From assembly GCA_027382625.1 (NCBI GenBank), contig JAJKFJ010022350.1:1-64000 (forward strand): a stretch of 64,000 bases of DNA, in the 5' to 3' direction. The notes under the pieces were generated by a model that was given only the letters and a program-made list of their open reading frames with translations, was not told where the DNA came from and ran no database searches. The position numbers and the translations under genes were made by a program. This DNA comes from Tetmemena sp. SeJ-2015. Its lineage: Eukaryota > Ciliophora > Spirotrichea > Sporadotrichida > Oxytrichidae. How positions within the stretch are numbered: position 1 is the stretch's first letter; every line of letters begins with the position of its first letter. Below are positions 35,451 through 47,304 of this stretch, in pieces.

Positions 35451-35788
35451 TTCGGTTGTGCCCTTTATGATTATAATTTATTTCTGCTCTTTGAAGTTAC
35501 TCCTGAAATCCTTTAAAATAAAAAAAACTTGCCTGCCATCACCCCTGTATAATAAATTTTTAGTTTAATTTATAAAAGATTTCTTCAAAAAGTCATGAAG
35601 TTCCTTCTACCTGCCCAAGTCTTCCTTCCTCTTCTCAAAGCACGTTTCTTTGTATTTGTGTGTTTTTTCTTCCATTTAGAAAATTGCTATAAATTATATA
35701 TCTTTGTATCTTAGTCTATTAGTGAACAGCTATCTAGTAAAATACAATAACTTCATGACTGACACAAGTGCCACATAATTTATATTTT

Positions 35789-36103
35789 ATGATAGATTGG
35801 TGTTTATAAAACTAGAACTTGGAAGGCAGCAAAGATAAAGAAGAGAGTACAAACGCCGTTTCATCTGACAATAGGATGAAAAGTGAATGTGTTTATTTAG
35901 CTAATTCCTCAGCTACATCTCTTTTAAATATACCAATCCAGCCTACCCAAAGAGTTGCCAAGTACAAAAGATTGGGAGAGCCTAGTCAACCTAGTCAAAC
36001 TACCATTACGTTTACTTTAAGTAATTTATTATGCCTTACTTTGCCAATCTTTGAATTATAAGAAGTTCTGTTTTAAATGATCTAACAGCTCGACTTGATG
36101 TGA
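35789..36103 (+). CDS. Small unidentified protein, 104 residues
   Basis: ATG 35789 (MIDWCLQNQNLEGSKDKEES) to TGA 36101-36103, intronless. Internal TAA/TAG are read as Gln. Polar N-terminal two-thirds (SSDNRMKSECVYLANSSA, GEPSQPSQTT) and a hydrophobic stretch near the end (LSNLLCLTLPIFEL) that may be a membrane anchor. No family recognised. Confidence 0.45.
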
Positions 36104-36149
36104 AAGATGTGCCAATAAAAACTCATGTATATTTTAAATATAATCACAC

Positions 36150-36715
36150 TCACTCAATCCTCTCAATATCCTCTTTCATCTTCTCAATTTCTTCTGAATA
36201 CCACCACTTCACAAGCTTATCAATTTCGATATCTATTTAGCTAATTTTAAAGAGCATTTGAGCCATTCTACTTTCATTGAATCTTTTTATAACTAATAAA
36301 TTTGTCCAACGAGAAGATTCCCTCCCCATTTTTATTGATTCAACCTTGTGGAAAGGAACAGATCTACTAAACCTTCTCGATACTGAAAATGTGAAGGGAA
36401 CACACAATAAAACTATTGATGTAACTAAAGAGATTTAAAGTATTCATAAATTTTTAAATAATGACCGCCAGAAGACTCCCAATCAATGTTTCTGGTTGAG
36501 AACTCAAATAAATTTCTTCTGTGTCGGCTAAATTCACCAGACGTAAAAAGGATTTGGAACCAATTGAGGATGTTAAAGGAAGATAAATTAATTGAGTTTA
36601 TATCTTCAGCAGAGATAAAAAATAGCTGACAAAATGACAAAATCAAGGAATAAAGAGGGCAACTTTCTGTACTTAGGAATGACAATAGAAGAGATTTTCT
36701 CTCAATCTCATCCAA
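36150..36715 (-). CDS. Unidentified protein with charged C-terminus
   Basis: Minus-strand frame ends at TGA 36150-36152 with WWYSEEIEKMKEDIERIE, preceded by FSVSRRFSRSVPFHKVES and RFNESRMAQMLFKISQIDIE. A hydrophobic segment (about 36380-36430) precedes it. Farther upstream another frame (36425-36715) reads LNWFQILFTSGEFSRHRRNL and DWESSGGHYLKIYEYFKSL; the two are probably exons of one gene separated by a short intron or a base error. No family recognised. Confidence 0.48.
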
Positions 36716-37239
36716 AAAATTAAACAGATAGTCAAGCTCATAATCTAGGGAAATAATTACAAAAGGTAAAGTTCTTCATACTTGTTCACGAGATCTCAAT
36801 TATCACAAGATCATAAATGAGTAAAGCATATTAAATGAAGGGTCCTGCAGAACAGATTACCTTAATATGTTTGCGCCACAGGAGCCGAACCATCCAGCAC
36901 TTAGACAAACAGAGTTATCAAATGTGTCATGCTGCAAAAGCAGAATTACTCCACGGAAGACCTATTTACAGAACTACCTGAGGAGCTATTTATTCACCTG
37001 ACTCTTTGATATTTTAATGAAAATTGAAACAGAAGATTATCTTTAACTTTATCTATGTTCTCTATGCCACTAGGGAAAAACTGAGCTCATCCATTAAAAC
37101 AGCTTATCTTTACTAATGCTCCATCAAACAGTTAACAAAAAATATCATGTCTTCCCAAATCCTTAAAGTATACACTGATTGTGAGCTATTAAAATGCTCT
37201 ATTGCTTAAGGACATCACTGAGGGTTTTCAAGAATCGTA

Positions 37240-37970
37240 AGGCCTCTTCAAAGAGATAGCAAAGTCAACTTCTATTTGCTCAGGTGACTTACATAAACTC
37301 GTATAAAAATGGATTCTTTAAATCTTGACAAATGATAATGAAAAATTACAAACAAAGGAGCAACTAAAATTATTACGAAATCAGCTGCTGACTCTTTGAA
37401 GAGTCTCTCGCAAAATAAAACACTCAAAGATGAGGTAAGAGACCATTTTAGGAGTTGGGATACCTAAAGGATTACTATAATACCCCAGATGCAGAAGATC
37501 TCTCATCACCAATCAAATTAGGTCCGGGGGCACTTCCTCTGTCTTTACCCATACTCAATTCGCACTCTACCAGCAATCCTAGAATACTAACTCATGGAAG
37601 TACCCTCAAATTAATACATCCCACACACTTAAAAACTTTAGTAGCCATTAAAATTTTAGATATTTATACTAGCTGTTTAGCTATATTGCTAATCCAAATT
37701 AATGCAAATTCAACTCCGCTAATAAGGACTGTAATTTGAATTTGAATTTTTAAGCATAAAAAAAGAATAATCAAATTCCAATATCAAGCTAAAGAAATCA
37801 GACAAGACTATACAGCTCATAATCACTTTTAATGTTTTGCAAAAGAAGATTTAGTTAAAGGGAATCAGCGAGATATTTAATATAAATATTGATGCGCTTA
37901 TCTTGTACGAGTCTCTTCCACTACCTATAGCTTATTAAATATGGGAACTCATGCCCATGATGGTACTACT
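37240..37970 (+). CDS. Unidentified protein, at least two exons
   Basis: Frame reads TKIITKSAADSLKSLSQNKT and LKDE, then a possible 17-nt GT-AG intron (about 37434-37450), then ELGYLKDYYNTPDAEDLSSP and LGPGALPLSLPILNSHSTSN. An overlapping frame is open for about 200 codons and Asn/Gln/Ser-rich (FRYLYQLFSYIANPNQCKFN). I cannot tell which continues the gene. No family recognised. Confidence 0.4.
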
Positions 37971-37974
37971 TGAT

Positions 37975-38750
37975 TGGAATAACTGACAAGGGGGGTCATT
38001 ACCAATAGCAGTAAGAGGACACAGGCGTTACAACTAACTAAAAAGGGCGATGGACAGGAAACCCTGCTTTAAGCCCTACCTGATGAGGGTTTGTAAGCTA
38101 CAGATCACTCGGAAGTCTCGAATGCTATGCCTTGGTATAAGTTCACTAATCTCAGAGAGAGCTCATTTTACCTCCACTGCCAGATCTAAGCGTCCCCTCG
38201 TTGCCGGTTGCTGTAAGGTGTCCTTGGTCATCTGCCGATATTGCTGTTGCTATTTTTGTTGCTACTATTTTAAATATTATAATTTCTATTTTTTTAACTT
38301 CAACTTTTTCTTGTCCTCATCCTCATCTTCTTCTTTTGCACGACATAATTAATTGGAATAATGGCTGTAAATACTTGCTTTTACATTGGTGAGTCTATAT
38401 GCTAAATGAAAAACAGTCAAAATGTAATGTAGAATAAATCTGGTGTGCTAATTAAAGAAATAACAAACCAATACATCCTATAAGTAAAGGATACAAAGAA
38501 TAAACTATTATAGGTAGGAAATTAATAGTTGATCGTCAGATAGTTAAAACCTCAAATAAATGAAAAGTCATTCTTAATACTGAAGCCTTCAATTACCCAA
38601 ATGTTTGAAACCCCATTTAATTTATAGGATCAGAATCTAATTGATCTTTTAATCTTTAAATATGCGATTTTATATCAAAATAATTAATTAATTTCGAATA
38701 ACCTTGATTAGTGGATTAGTTTATATTAAGGCATGCCAATCTAAACTTCT
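37975..38750. other. Region without a confident gene
   Basis: GC is somewhat raised at 37980-38230. One frame (38050-38390) ends in a hydrophobic stretch, ADIAVAIFVATILNIIISIF, followed by poly-Ser/Leu; the codons before it contain two adjacent TGAs, so I do not call a gene. Past 38400 it is AT-rich. Confidence 0.35.
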
Positions 38751-38757
38751 CCAATTC

Positions 38758-39160
38758 TCATTTCCACCAATAGGGAAAAACTAGAGATGCTTAGAATAAA
38801 GCTGAGAGAAATAAGTTTTAGGCTAGTTAAGTATTTTTATGGTGTGACAATAGCGAATATTCAATCATTAAAGGGTTTATATTGAGAGTGCAAATCAAGC
38901 AAGCTGCCTAAGAGATTTGTTTTAAGAACTCTAAGCTGCTTCCATCATGTCCTGCATTCTTGATTTCTCTGCCAGAGATGCTCTGCGTCGGGATCTTTTA
39001 GTTCTGTTTAGCCTGGTAGGCGAGGTAGCGCTCACTGTTGACATAGCTCTTGGAGAAGGCCTTGACTTAAGGCTTGACAAAGTGGGCCTTTTACAGTACT
39101 TCATCTGCTTTAACCTTGAAGAAATTTACGCACTCTACTTCCTTATCATCTTTGATCTAG

Positions 39161-39191
<31 letters not shown>

Positions 39192-39403
39192 CTCTAGCAG
39201 TGCTTCCTCCTAGACTACTCTAGTTATTTTGAAGAGAACTGGCTCTTCTTGGTGTAGTCGTTGTCAATCGTGGGCTTTCTGCAGACCTCCATCTCTCTTA
39301 TCTATGGTTCCTCGTCCAGTACTCGCCCTATCTTAGGTTCTCTCGGAATGGTTAAACTTTCATTCTAGCCATACTGACAATCTACTTCTTATCTACTAGG
39401 CAT
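38758..39403 (-). CDS. Unidentified basic-acidic protein with (RE)n tract
   Basis: ATG at 39403 (MPSRQEVDCQYGQNESLTIP) opens a clean frame with TAA/TAG as Gln: REPKIGRVLDEEPQIREMEV, KPTIDNDYTKKSQFSSKQLE, then an Arg-Glu run encoded by an (AG)n tract (39161-39188). Past the tract the coherent frame is EVECVNFFKVKADEVLQKAH, SKSYVNSERYLAYQAKQNQK and REIKNAGHDGSSLEF, but it is out of phase with the start by one base; gaining one AG unit would join the two. The end is provisional (TGA 38758-38760), since a splice after LEFLKQIS is possible. No family recognised. Confidence 0.55.
39161..39188. repeat. (TC)14 dinucleotide tract inside a coding region
   Basis: 28 nt of perfect TC repeat on the plus strand, reading Arg-Glu repeats on the minus strand. 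It lies within the gene 38758-39403. Confidence 0.9.
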
Positions 39404-39901
39404 TTTAAGACTTATATTTTTAAAACTCTAATAAGAGTAATAATTAAACAAATGGATTTTTGTTTAGCTTATTGAAGCATTAGTGGTTAAAAAGTCTAGT
39501 TTTTTATAATGTTGCGCCTGATTATAAGCCAATCCACAAATAAACCAATTAAACTGAATCAGATAATTAACCTCTATTAGTTTTGATCAGAAGCACATTA
39601 ATAATTAGGGAAGCTATTTTAAATTAAGACGCTTTACCAGGGCAAGCCGAATTAAAAATTGATCTATATCTGATTTAATTTATTTGGGGTTTTACTCATC
39701 GACTATCAACTATCAAATCTCTAACTATAATGAGAGTAGTTAAGTATCTTTACCATTTTTTGATTCTTATTGATGAAATTCTCTACTTCAATGTTCAAAA
39801 GTACCCAAATTGAGTCGCGTGTATTCTACATTTGCATTGGAAAATGTCTCCAGAGTACTCCATGATTTTTTAATAGATAAGCTATCCTTATCCACTTCCA
39901 C

Positions 39902-40135
39902 ATGAAGTATATTTTCATATTGGCTATAGCCACTTGTTAAGTATCTATTATTTGCATCCAGGAAGTAAATAACGATGGCAATTGCTAAAGTATTCCTACA
40001 TTCTTTTACGCCATTGGCAATGCCTGTGCATTATTGAAAGCACCAGCACCATGCTGTACTGGCATTTCGAGCAAAGATATAAGAGGAAAACTTTGTACAT
40101 TGAACAGAAATATCTTAATTTTATGGTGTATATGA
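39902..40135 (+). CDS. Small secreted Cys-rich protein
   Basis: ATG 39902 gives a textbook signal peptide (MKYIFILAIATCQVSIICIQ) followed by EVNNDGNCQSIPTFFYAIGN, ALLKAPAPCCTGISSKDIRG and KLCTLNRN. TGA at 40133-40135 gives 77 residues with eight Cys. A 38-nt GT-AG intron starting near 40128 would instead lead to a short tail or, with TGA as Trp, to a longer open frame through 40690 (FLRTLSQLGFAYIPSCIHFL). Small secreted Cys-rich peptides include ciliate mating pheromones, but nothing here shows that role. Confidence 0.42.
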
Positions 40136-40828
40136 GTACATGATTGTGGATTATTTTTCCTTTAGACATACATGATGATTCAGTCCTTATTAAGTGATTC
40201 ATAATCTCTTACGCCCAAATATAATTACTTATTTATTGAAATGTCTCCTACAACGATTGCATCAACTACAATAGTCTCATCTTGTAAAACTCTAAAGTTA
40301 TAGACAAGAAGGCAAACGGCACAAGAAAGGCATTCTTAAGAACTCTATCTTAACTAGGTTTTGCTTACATTCCATCATGTATTCATTTCTTGCAGTATGC
40401 TTGTTGCTATAATATCAGCGCAGTAATATTTCCTTTAAATCTGACAGCATTATAAGAATGGAAAGAAAAAATACATGCAATATACAAAAAAAGCAAATCT
40501 TAGTTTTATTTTGACCTTTAGGGCAACAAAGAGTACAGTCACAATCATCAGACAGACTAACTCAATGAGAAAACTAACTTTTATAGTATTGTTGAGATTT
40601 AAAAGTACAAGTCTTAAAAGCAGTTTCATTTGATATGTGCTTGAGAGCGTTGCTGAGGTGGCTCTGACAAGTTGAGTGATGGTTAGGAAATGTCATTCTT
40701 GTTTCATTGAGAGTTAAGTTAAAAGAAAGAAAGAATTCAATAGAGCTGTTGGCTGGAAAGACCTTTCCTATCTTCAGCCTCTTGTGGATACTGCTTAGCT
40801 CTCTGCTTTGATAAGTTTAGGCTGTGTT

Positions 40829-41137
40829 TCACAGAAGAAGGCAGTAAGTGAATGAGTTTGATGATGCTGCTTAAGATGACCTTAGTTTAGGCTTACGAAA
40901 GAGCAGATGGCTATGGAAGATAAGGATTGAGTGTTTTTAATTTGAACTTTCATCTATACTTAAGCCAGCTCGCTTCGCCAACAGCTATGCACTAATTGTA
41001 ATATCATCCAAAGAAACCAAGTGGCACCCTCCGTGATCCAGCGAGATGGTCGCTTTATAATTCCCATTACTCAGTTTCCCTGCTACTTATCCTTCTTGTA
41101 AAATAGGAATTGCCAACTGCAAGGAGTTTCACTCCAT
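40829..41137 (-). CDS. Unidentified protein, about 100 residues
   Basis: ATG at 41137 (ME-TGA-NSLQLAIPILQEGQ) to TGA 40829-40831. Core reads VAGKLSNGNYKATISLDHGG, CHLVSLDDITISAQLLAKRA and GLSIDESSNQKHS, with the compact alternation of a beta-rich domain. The third codon is TGA. The last 40 codons are less convincing and may be intronic. The GC-rich stretch 41200-41390 upstream is probably also coding on the minus strand (GLKQIRGQVKKVKRGRIRRT or an overlapping frame) but cannot be joined with confidence. Confidence 0.45.
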
Positions 41138-41944
41138 TGAAAAGGTATATCTAAATCAAGCTTAAGGTTAAGAAAAGTGAGATTTTGTTGGAATGGCTAA
41201 TGAACAGTGCCACACGAAGCTCAGGTGAGCCATTTCATTTCAAGCTTTTACCAATATGAGCTCAGTGCCTGAGGAGTGCGGCGGATTCTTCCCCTCTTGA
41301 CCTTCTTCACCTGACCACGGATCTGTTTCAGTCCTCCTTTAGACGGTCATGTTCACTTCATCTTCTCGCATGCCAATAATGCAGGTAATTAATGATAGGT
41401 CAGTTGAGTGTCAAAGACTTCGAACTTTTGTTTTTGGAAATGGTGATCAACTTAGACACCATTTCACAGTCGCTGGAATTGAATTTAATTTATTATTGAT
41501 ATAACCTCTATTAAACATTGAACTTCTACTATAAGGAGTTGGCTCAGCCTGGAATGTCATTACAAAAAAATCAAGAATGGAATGCTTTTTACACACTTCA
41601 AAGTTCAAGGATTCTTTTTAGTCTAAGGTTTTAGCAAAGTGCACCAGCTGTAATAGAGTCAATACGCATATTGTTGAAATAAGCAAAGAAATTGACTGGA
41701 AAATAGGGATTCATATTTCTCAATAGACTGTTAGAGAGCTAGAATACCAAAACCAATGATTAGATAAACCATTGTAATTACTGATTAAGTTATTGATTGT
41801 CCCTTCTAGTGCTTCATATATTATTTTACACCTTGCAAATATTTATTCTAAAGTTTCTATAAATGTAATAGACACTTCATTATTCTGAAAAATTATAGTT
41901 CATATTTTCTTTATTTTAAAAGAAGTTAAAAGATGCATTAAGAA

Positions 41945-43927
41945 CTGTAGATGACGGTGAATTTTGTAGGTAAGGGACAATAATAATGCAGTATGTGGAA
42001 GGCAAGTTGATACTTAGGCTAATAAGGATAGTGTATAAAGAGTTCCCCTCCATCTGAATACGCCAGTCTATAATGAAACCTATGCTGAGAATAATTTGTA
42101 CATTGAGAAAATTGTTTACCTAGAATCAAAGTAAGAGGATGAAGAATTTCCCTTAGAACAAAAATCAAGTCATCTATCAAATTCAACCAAGAAACAACTT
42201 TAACTTTAAATCAGGCTCCTCCAACAAAGTCTAATCAGCATTAAATCAGCACTCAAATATATAAATAATTATATCGATATATTAGAGTTGTTAAAGTAGT
42301 ATCATTTAACTGTTCAGTTTAATAGTAGCAAATATCTCATAAAGTAAATTTAGCCTATCATTTAATTTATATTGCAAAGTGATGACTTTCAAACTGCTAA
42401 TTAAATTGTCTAGCTACTTAAAGTGAAGAAGCTTTATTAAACGTGTGTAGGTAAGATACCTGGCCTAAAATTAATATGTAAGAGTAGAAACTTTTCCAAA
42501 GGGTCAAACAAATTAAGTTTAAGCTTGAATTCATCAAACCTCTAAAAGTAAGAATAAAAGATTATTTATTTTATCTATGTGTTTTAACATAAGCATGAAC
42601 AATAGTATCGATAAGCACTACATGAAGCCTTCAGTAAAGACTGAAGAGTCTCTTGGAATAATTGGAATTTAAATATCCTCGCTTAAATCCACTTAGCTGC
42701 AATCCTCTTCTATCTCTAGGAGAGACTATATGACAGCTCAGTTATAGTCATTATCATCCTCAGAAGTTACTCAAGTTGTAACTCAAATCAAACTATCCGT
42801 TTAATCCTTCGACTATACATTTTATAAATTTTATAAAATCTAAATAAATAAACTCTTTAATTTATGATTCCCATCAACTTTAGCTGTTATTTTAACTCTC
42901 AGCCAAGAAATCTAGTTTCAAATCAAAGAATTAGAAAGCAGGAATTCTAGTACTTGCTATTGGCACTATACATTGAGGTAGTTAGATAGGTCTGTTTTGG
43001 GCCTTAGGATGTCTTGGACTTATGACTTGCTGTAGCAATATTTAAACTTTGATAATTTAGACTGCAGATCTGAAGGCTTATTAACATTATAAATTCCATG
43101 ATAAATCATATTTAAATATATTGTCTCCTCTCTTGTTTAAATGAGAGTTTATTGTACAATTTTTAACATTCAGAGGTCCCAACAGCGAGATTAGAATACA
43201 AGTAAACCTAATCCTGTGACTGTTGCCTAGAATAAGCACTCTTTACCTTCAAGCTTGCCTCATCAGAGTGAACTACTTGCTCTTTCATATGTTTTATTTA
43301 TTATCTCCTTTTAATAGTGAGAGGATAGCTGAGTAAAGCACCCCTAAGGGCGGTGGAGAAGGTGACTTGGATCAGAGTCAACCTTTTATGTTAAACACAA
43401 CTATGATGAGGCGAGGTTTGTCCCCCTTATTACTTTAAGGAGGACGGTATGCAAGCAGCATTGATATAAACTTCAACAAAGCTTTATAAGAGCATCAGAT
43501 CTCCAGTCAGAAGCTTAAAGTCAACTCTTTAACTAGCAAAGCAGTACTCATTTATTCTACACTTAAATATAAGTGTTTTCTGAGAAAAAGTAATGAATGA
43601 TCTGTTGAGAATAAAATTAGCCTTAAATTTTTTATTACTACTATGAGCAAAGGCTCCCTCATTTAATTGGTACTTCACGGGCAGATCCACTAAGAGTTTC
43701 CAATCAATTATCTTAAGAATCAATCATAAATACAGAGAGAAGGCACTTACTTAAGTGACAGTCAGTTTAACATTTATTAGAAGTTTCCCATTATAATTCA
43801 AGGTTTTAAAATTTCCCATTTTGTTTTAAGATATGAGACGGAGAAAGAATACTCTGGGAGTTTCTTCATAGTTGAGGGAAGTCATATTAGAGACTTTAGA
43901 GACAAGAAGCAACTAAGAATTAAGTGA
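41945..43927 (+). CDS. VPS54-like vesicle-tethering subunit (tentative)
   Basis: A long open frame (about 42006-42547) reads YAENNLYIEKIVYLESKQED, then IRLLQQSLISIKSALKYINN and IQPIIQFILQSDDFQTANQI, resembling the VPS54 block in which a helical bundle is followed by QPTxQLLLxTSxFxGALDLI. VPS54 is a subunit of the GARP complex that tethers endosome-derived vesicles at the Golgi. A 46-nt GT-AG intron (42548-42593) joins to NMNNSIDKHYMKPSVKTEES. After further intronic sequence (about 42800-43210) the frame SLPHQSELLALSYRIAEQST, GGGEGDLDQSQPFMLNTTMM and on to KKQLRIK runs to TGA 43925-43927, with one internal TGA at 43598 (FLRKSNE-TGA-SVENKISL). The 3' part does not show the VPS54 C-terminal domain, so it could be a different gene. 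Start unresolved. Confidence 0.42.
42548..42593 (+). other. 46-nt intron
   Basis: GTAAGA start, AT-rich body and ACATAAG end. Removal brings two otherwise separate open frames into phase. Confidence 0.6.
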
Positions 43928-44321
43928 AACACAATATACTTATAAATAGAAGATATATGAGGATCTTTATTTTTCTTATATGTTTTTTTTTTAATTTCAT
44001 AACTCACTTTGAAGAATGATAATCTTGAGTAGCTTAAATCGATAGCAAGAAAATTCAATATAGGTCCAACTCTGTTATTTTTAATTAAATATCAGTCAAA
44101 ATATTAGAGTTATATTGGCACTCTAAATTTTTAATTTTATAGGACTCTTAACCATTCTTCTATATCTAGATGACATATATTTAAGTCTCTCTCTCTCAAC
44201 TTATTCGTCTTCTCTCATCCTAAATTAACTTAAATATAAGATGAAATATATTGCTAAATAACTTTTTATTACTTTAAGGGTCCCTGAGTAGAACATACTC
44301 AGCCATATCAGACGTTTTGAA

Positions 44322-47300
44322 TCAGTAAAGTTATGATAATTTATTTTGAGATAAATATGTATCTCGGTAGTTAGCCTCTTCAAACTCAAATGAGGGATCT
44401 TTGGTTTGCTGGCCCTACAGGATTCCCCTTGTGGATATGATATTTAGAGTAGCTGGGTATTCCGAGCCCTTTCTATTATCAAGCACTTCTATCAACTAAT
44501 ACTTAAGTTGAAAGTAAATGATTGCTAATCTATATATCCATTTCCCAACTTAAGTCTCAGACTGTTAATGTTGGCCAGCAGTTTTACTTATTTCAGGGTC
44601 AAATTTTATTATGAGATATGTTAATTGACTTAGGTCAGTAGAGTTGTAGTAGCTGTCGAAGTAACTCTCGTTCGTGCGCTCCTACTCTTCCTGTCCACCG
44701 GTTACTCAGTTCATACTGTCCTTCTGCCTTTGATAGGCTCTAGACTTAGCATATAATCGCAGAATAAAAATTCAATATTGATAATGTATTTATTGTAAAT
44801 GAACTTGTTGGTAGCTGTTTCAGGAAGTTCTTTGCGACAATCTTCTTGCCTTTCCTGCTGAACTCCTTGTACTTGTGAAGGAGGAAGATGTCTCTCTCTG
44901 GCAGCTGCCTGTTATTCTGCCTATACAAGTGGTTGAACCTGTCGCAGTTAAAGGACTGCCGCCGTCCACTTTAAAATTCTCATCTAATTTCATCCCCTCT
45001 ACATAGCTGAAGTCGTCTTGTCTGCTGTCCTTGGAGTGGTCGTTGAAATCACTCTCGCTAATCTCTTAGTCCCACTGTTAGAGTCGTCATGGATGTACTA
45101 GTCCCTCCTGAGGTTGTTGCCCTCGCTCATGCCGTCCTCCTCCAAGTAATCACTTTCCTAAAGGACCTTACTCTCTGATTCGTCCTCCTAGTGTACCTTG
45201 TCCATATCGGCGTTAGGGCCACTTTTCTCGAATAGCATTACATTTTTGTCGGAGATTGCGTAGTAAGGGCTCCGCTTAGTTTTTCATTTTGAATAGTCGT
45301 CTTTCTCCTCTTCAACATTAAAATAATCACTAATTTTAATATTTGTGTCTTTCTTCTAGAAGCTAGAATCTTTTCCTCCATAGAGATTGTGCATGATACT
45401 CTGGAAGATGCTGATCTTGTTGACATCAGCAATCTCGTTAGAGGGGTCATTCAGCCCATACAAATATTATTTATGAATAAGTATATATTCTGATTTAAGA
45501 GTTGTCTCCTCTGTAGTGCAAACTGTTAGCCATTTCCTCCACTGAAATGCACCTCTTCCTAATTTGATAGCTGTTATAGACAAACAATTCAGCATTTAAT
45601 TTAGAAGAGTACTTCCTTCTATTAATTTATCAAAGTCCACCTCAGGGAATACTTCATTATCTTTGAAGTTCTCCTCTCTCTTAGTCTCTATTAGGAAGTA
45701 GCCACCCACAATTGTTGAGATGAATATAAGAACTACTAATGAGGGGAGGGCGATCCTAGATAACTCTTGAGTCCTGCTGCCATAGTCAGATACAAAGCCA
45801 TGCCTCTGTGTTCACTTGGGAACAGCTCCAGAGTATTTATAGTGAGTATTAGACTTTGTATGAACTATAATACTTCATAAGATTTTCAAAGTAATTAAAG
45901 GATAGCTCTAGATAAGATGGAAACCACATAGTGCGCCTGCTAGCTAGATTTCAATAAAATCAACAAGAAGTAAAATATACACAGACCCATATTTAAAAGC
46001 ATTATGAAAAGCTTTCCTGAGAGCGCCTTCATCGCTACATCTGTAAACAGAGATGTTAGTAAATCAGTTTCTCAAAGATTATCAAGTCTAAGTCAAACAA
46101 TCATAAATACTTATTACTGAAGTTAACTTTCTAGTAGATCTTGGGTTTGATATTCTCTATGAAGATGATGCTGATCATCTTACCAAAGGCTAAACAAAAC
46201 CAGCATCCTGTAATAACTCTACAACTATCATCTTTTACATTGAATTGAATTTATTATTCAGTATGAATTTGAGGCCAAACCTTCATAGAATCTGTTGAGT
46301 AGTCTTTGAGAAAGTTAATTTATCTGTAAAGATGTTCTCTTCGTTAGCATTGCGGTTCTCTTGAGCACGTGCTTTGCAACATCAGGAGAATCAGTTGAAA
46401 TCAGTAAATAGTGCGGGCTCTCATGAATTCCTTAGATAAGCAATCCTCCCAATATCAATGAAGTACCCTCTTTATATTAATCTTTCTCATTTATTAGACT
46501 AAATACTTGAAGTAGAATCACAAGGTTAAATGCTAGAAAATGCAGCAAAGTGCTACAATACCGATGAAACGAGTAGCTTGAAGTAGGATTGAGTAGTTTT
46601 CCTTTGATGTATTTGCAGCTACTTAAAGCCTATTATTTACATTTCCTGGTAGAAAGTGCTTAAAAAAACAAACGAAAAGAAGAGCTTTAATAATTTAAGA
46701 AAGAGATACAGTTTATATGTAGAGAGCACAATGAATTATTGGAATATGGGTATAGGGGTTGCTGGGATGAATCCTAAAATCACTAGTTAGATAGAAGTGA
46801 TTATGAATCCACCCAGGCTAGTATGATTGTCTTGTTTATCCCTATTTTATAAAATCAAGAAAGTAGTAAATAGAAAGCTCCGTTAATAATTTAAAAACTA
46901 AGTCAATAGAAATTTTGATTATAACAGCTGAGATAACTACGAGATGTTCAATTAGATTTAAGTTTAATTTTGTATGCTCAAGATCAAACTGCTGAAAGAA
47001 ACTGGGACCAAATAAGAATCTTCAAAGATCCTGTACTTAGAACTTAACAAGGGAGAGCAAGCCTGCTGCTCTGAGCAGCAAAAGTAGAGCTAGTCAATCT
47101 AGTTAAAATACTCAAGCCTAGGATTCTTGAAAAGGAACATGATTGATAGGGGAATAATAAATTCAATCATAACCAATAAATTTAATTTCAAATTAAATGA
47201 GAATTGTGAATATTTTATATTATACGTTCAGGCCCATTTTTCACCACTGGCTAGGAAGCCAGCTTGTCCAGTAAGTAGCCACTGCTTTTAGTTTTTTACT
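44322..47300 (-). CDS. MFS transporter with long acidic/Gln-rich cytoplasmic tail
   Basis: Membrane part (47300-45650): spans such as IITSIQLVILGFIPATPIPI, the SLC22/SV2-like loop IHESPHYLLISTDSPDVAKH, LSGKLFIMLLNMGLCIFYFL, then ELFPSEHRGMALYLTMAAG and LPSLVVLIFISTIVGGYFLI ending in ETKREENFKD, the usual MFS exit motif. Likely substrate is a small organic ion or sugar; not determinable. The tail (45480-44322) is polar: NDPSNEIADVNKISIFQSIM, EEEKDDYSK-TGA-KTKRSPYY, EDESESKVLQESDYLEEDG, RQNNRQLPERDIFLLHKYKE, and KDSMN-TGA-VTGGQEEQE, ending at TGA 44322-44324. Both internal TGAs sit inside GC-rich, coherent coding sequence. Several introns and at least four one-base frame breaks. The N-terminal spans and start are not resolved, and the tail might be a separate gene. 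Confidence 0.6.
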
Positions 47301-47304
47301 GAAC

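Noticed and set aside
38050..38390. Plus-strand ORF with a hydrophobic, poly-Ser end
   Set aside because: It overlaps other open frames equally well, includes two adjacent TGAs upstream in the best frame, and has no defined start.
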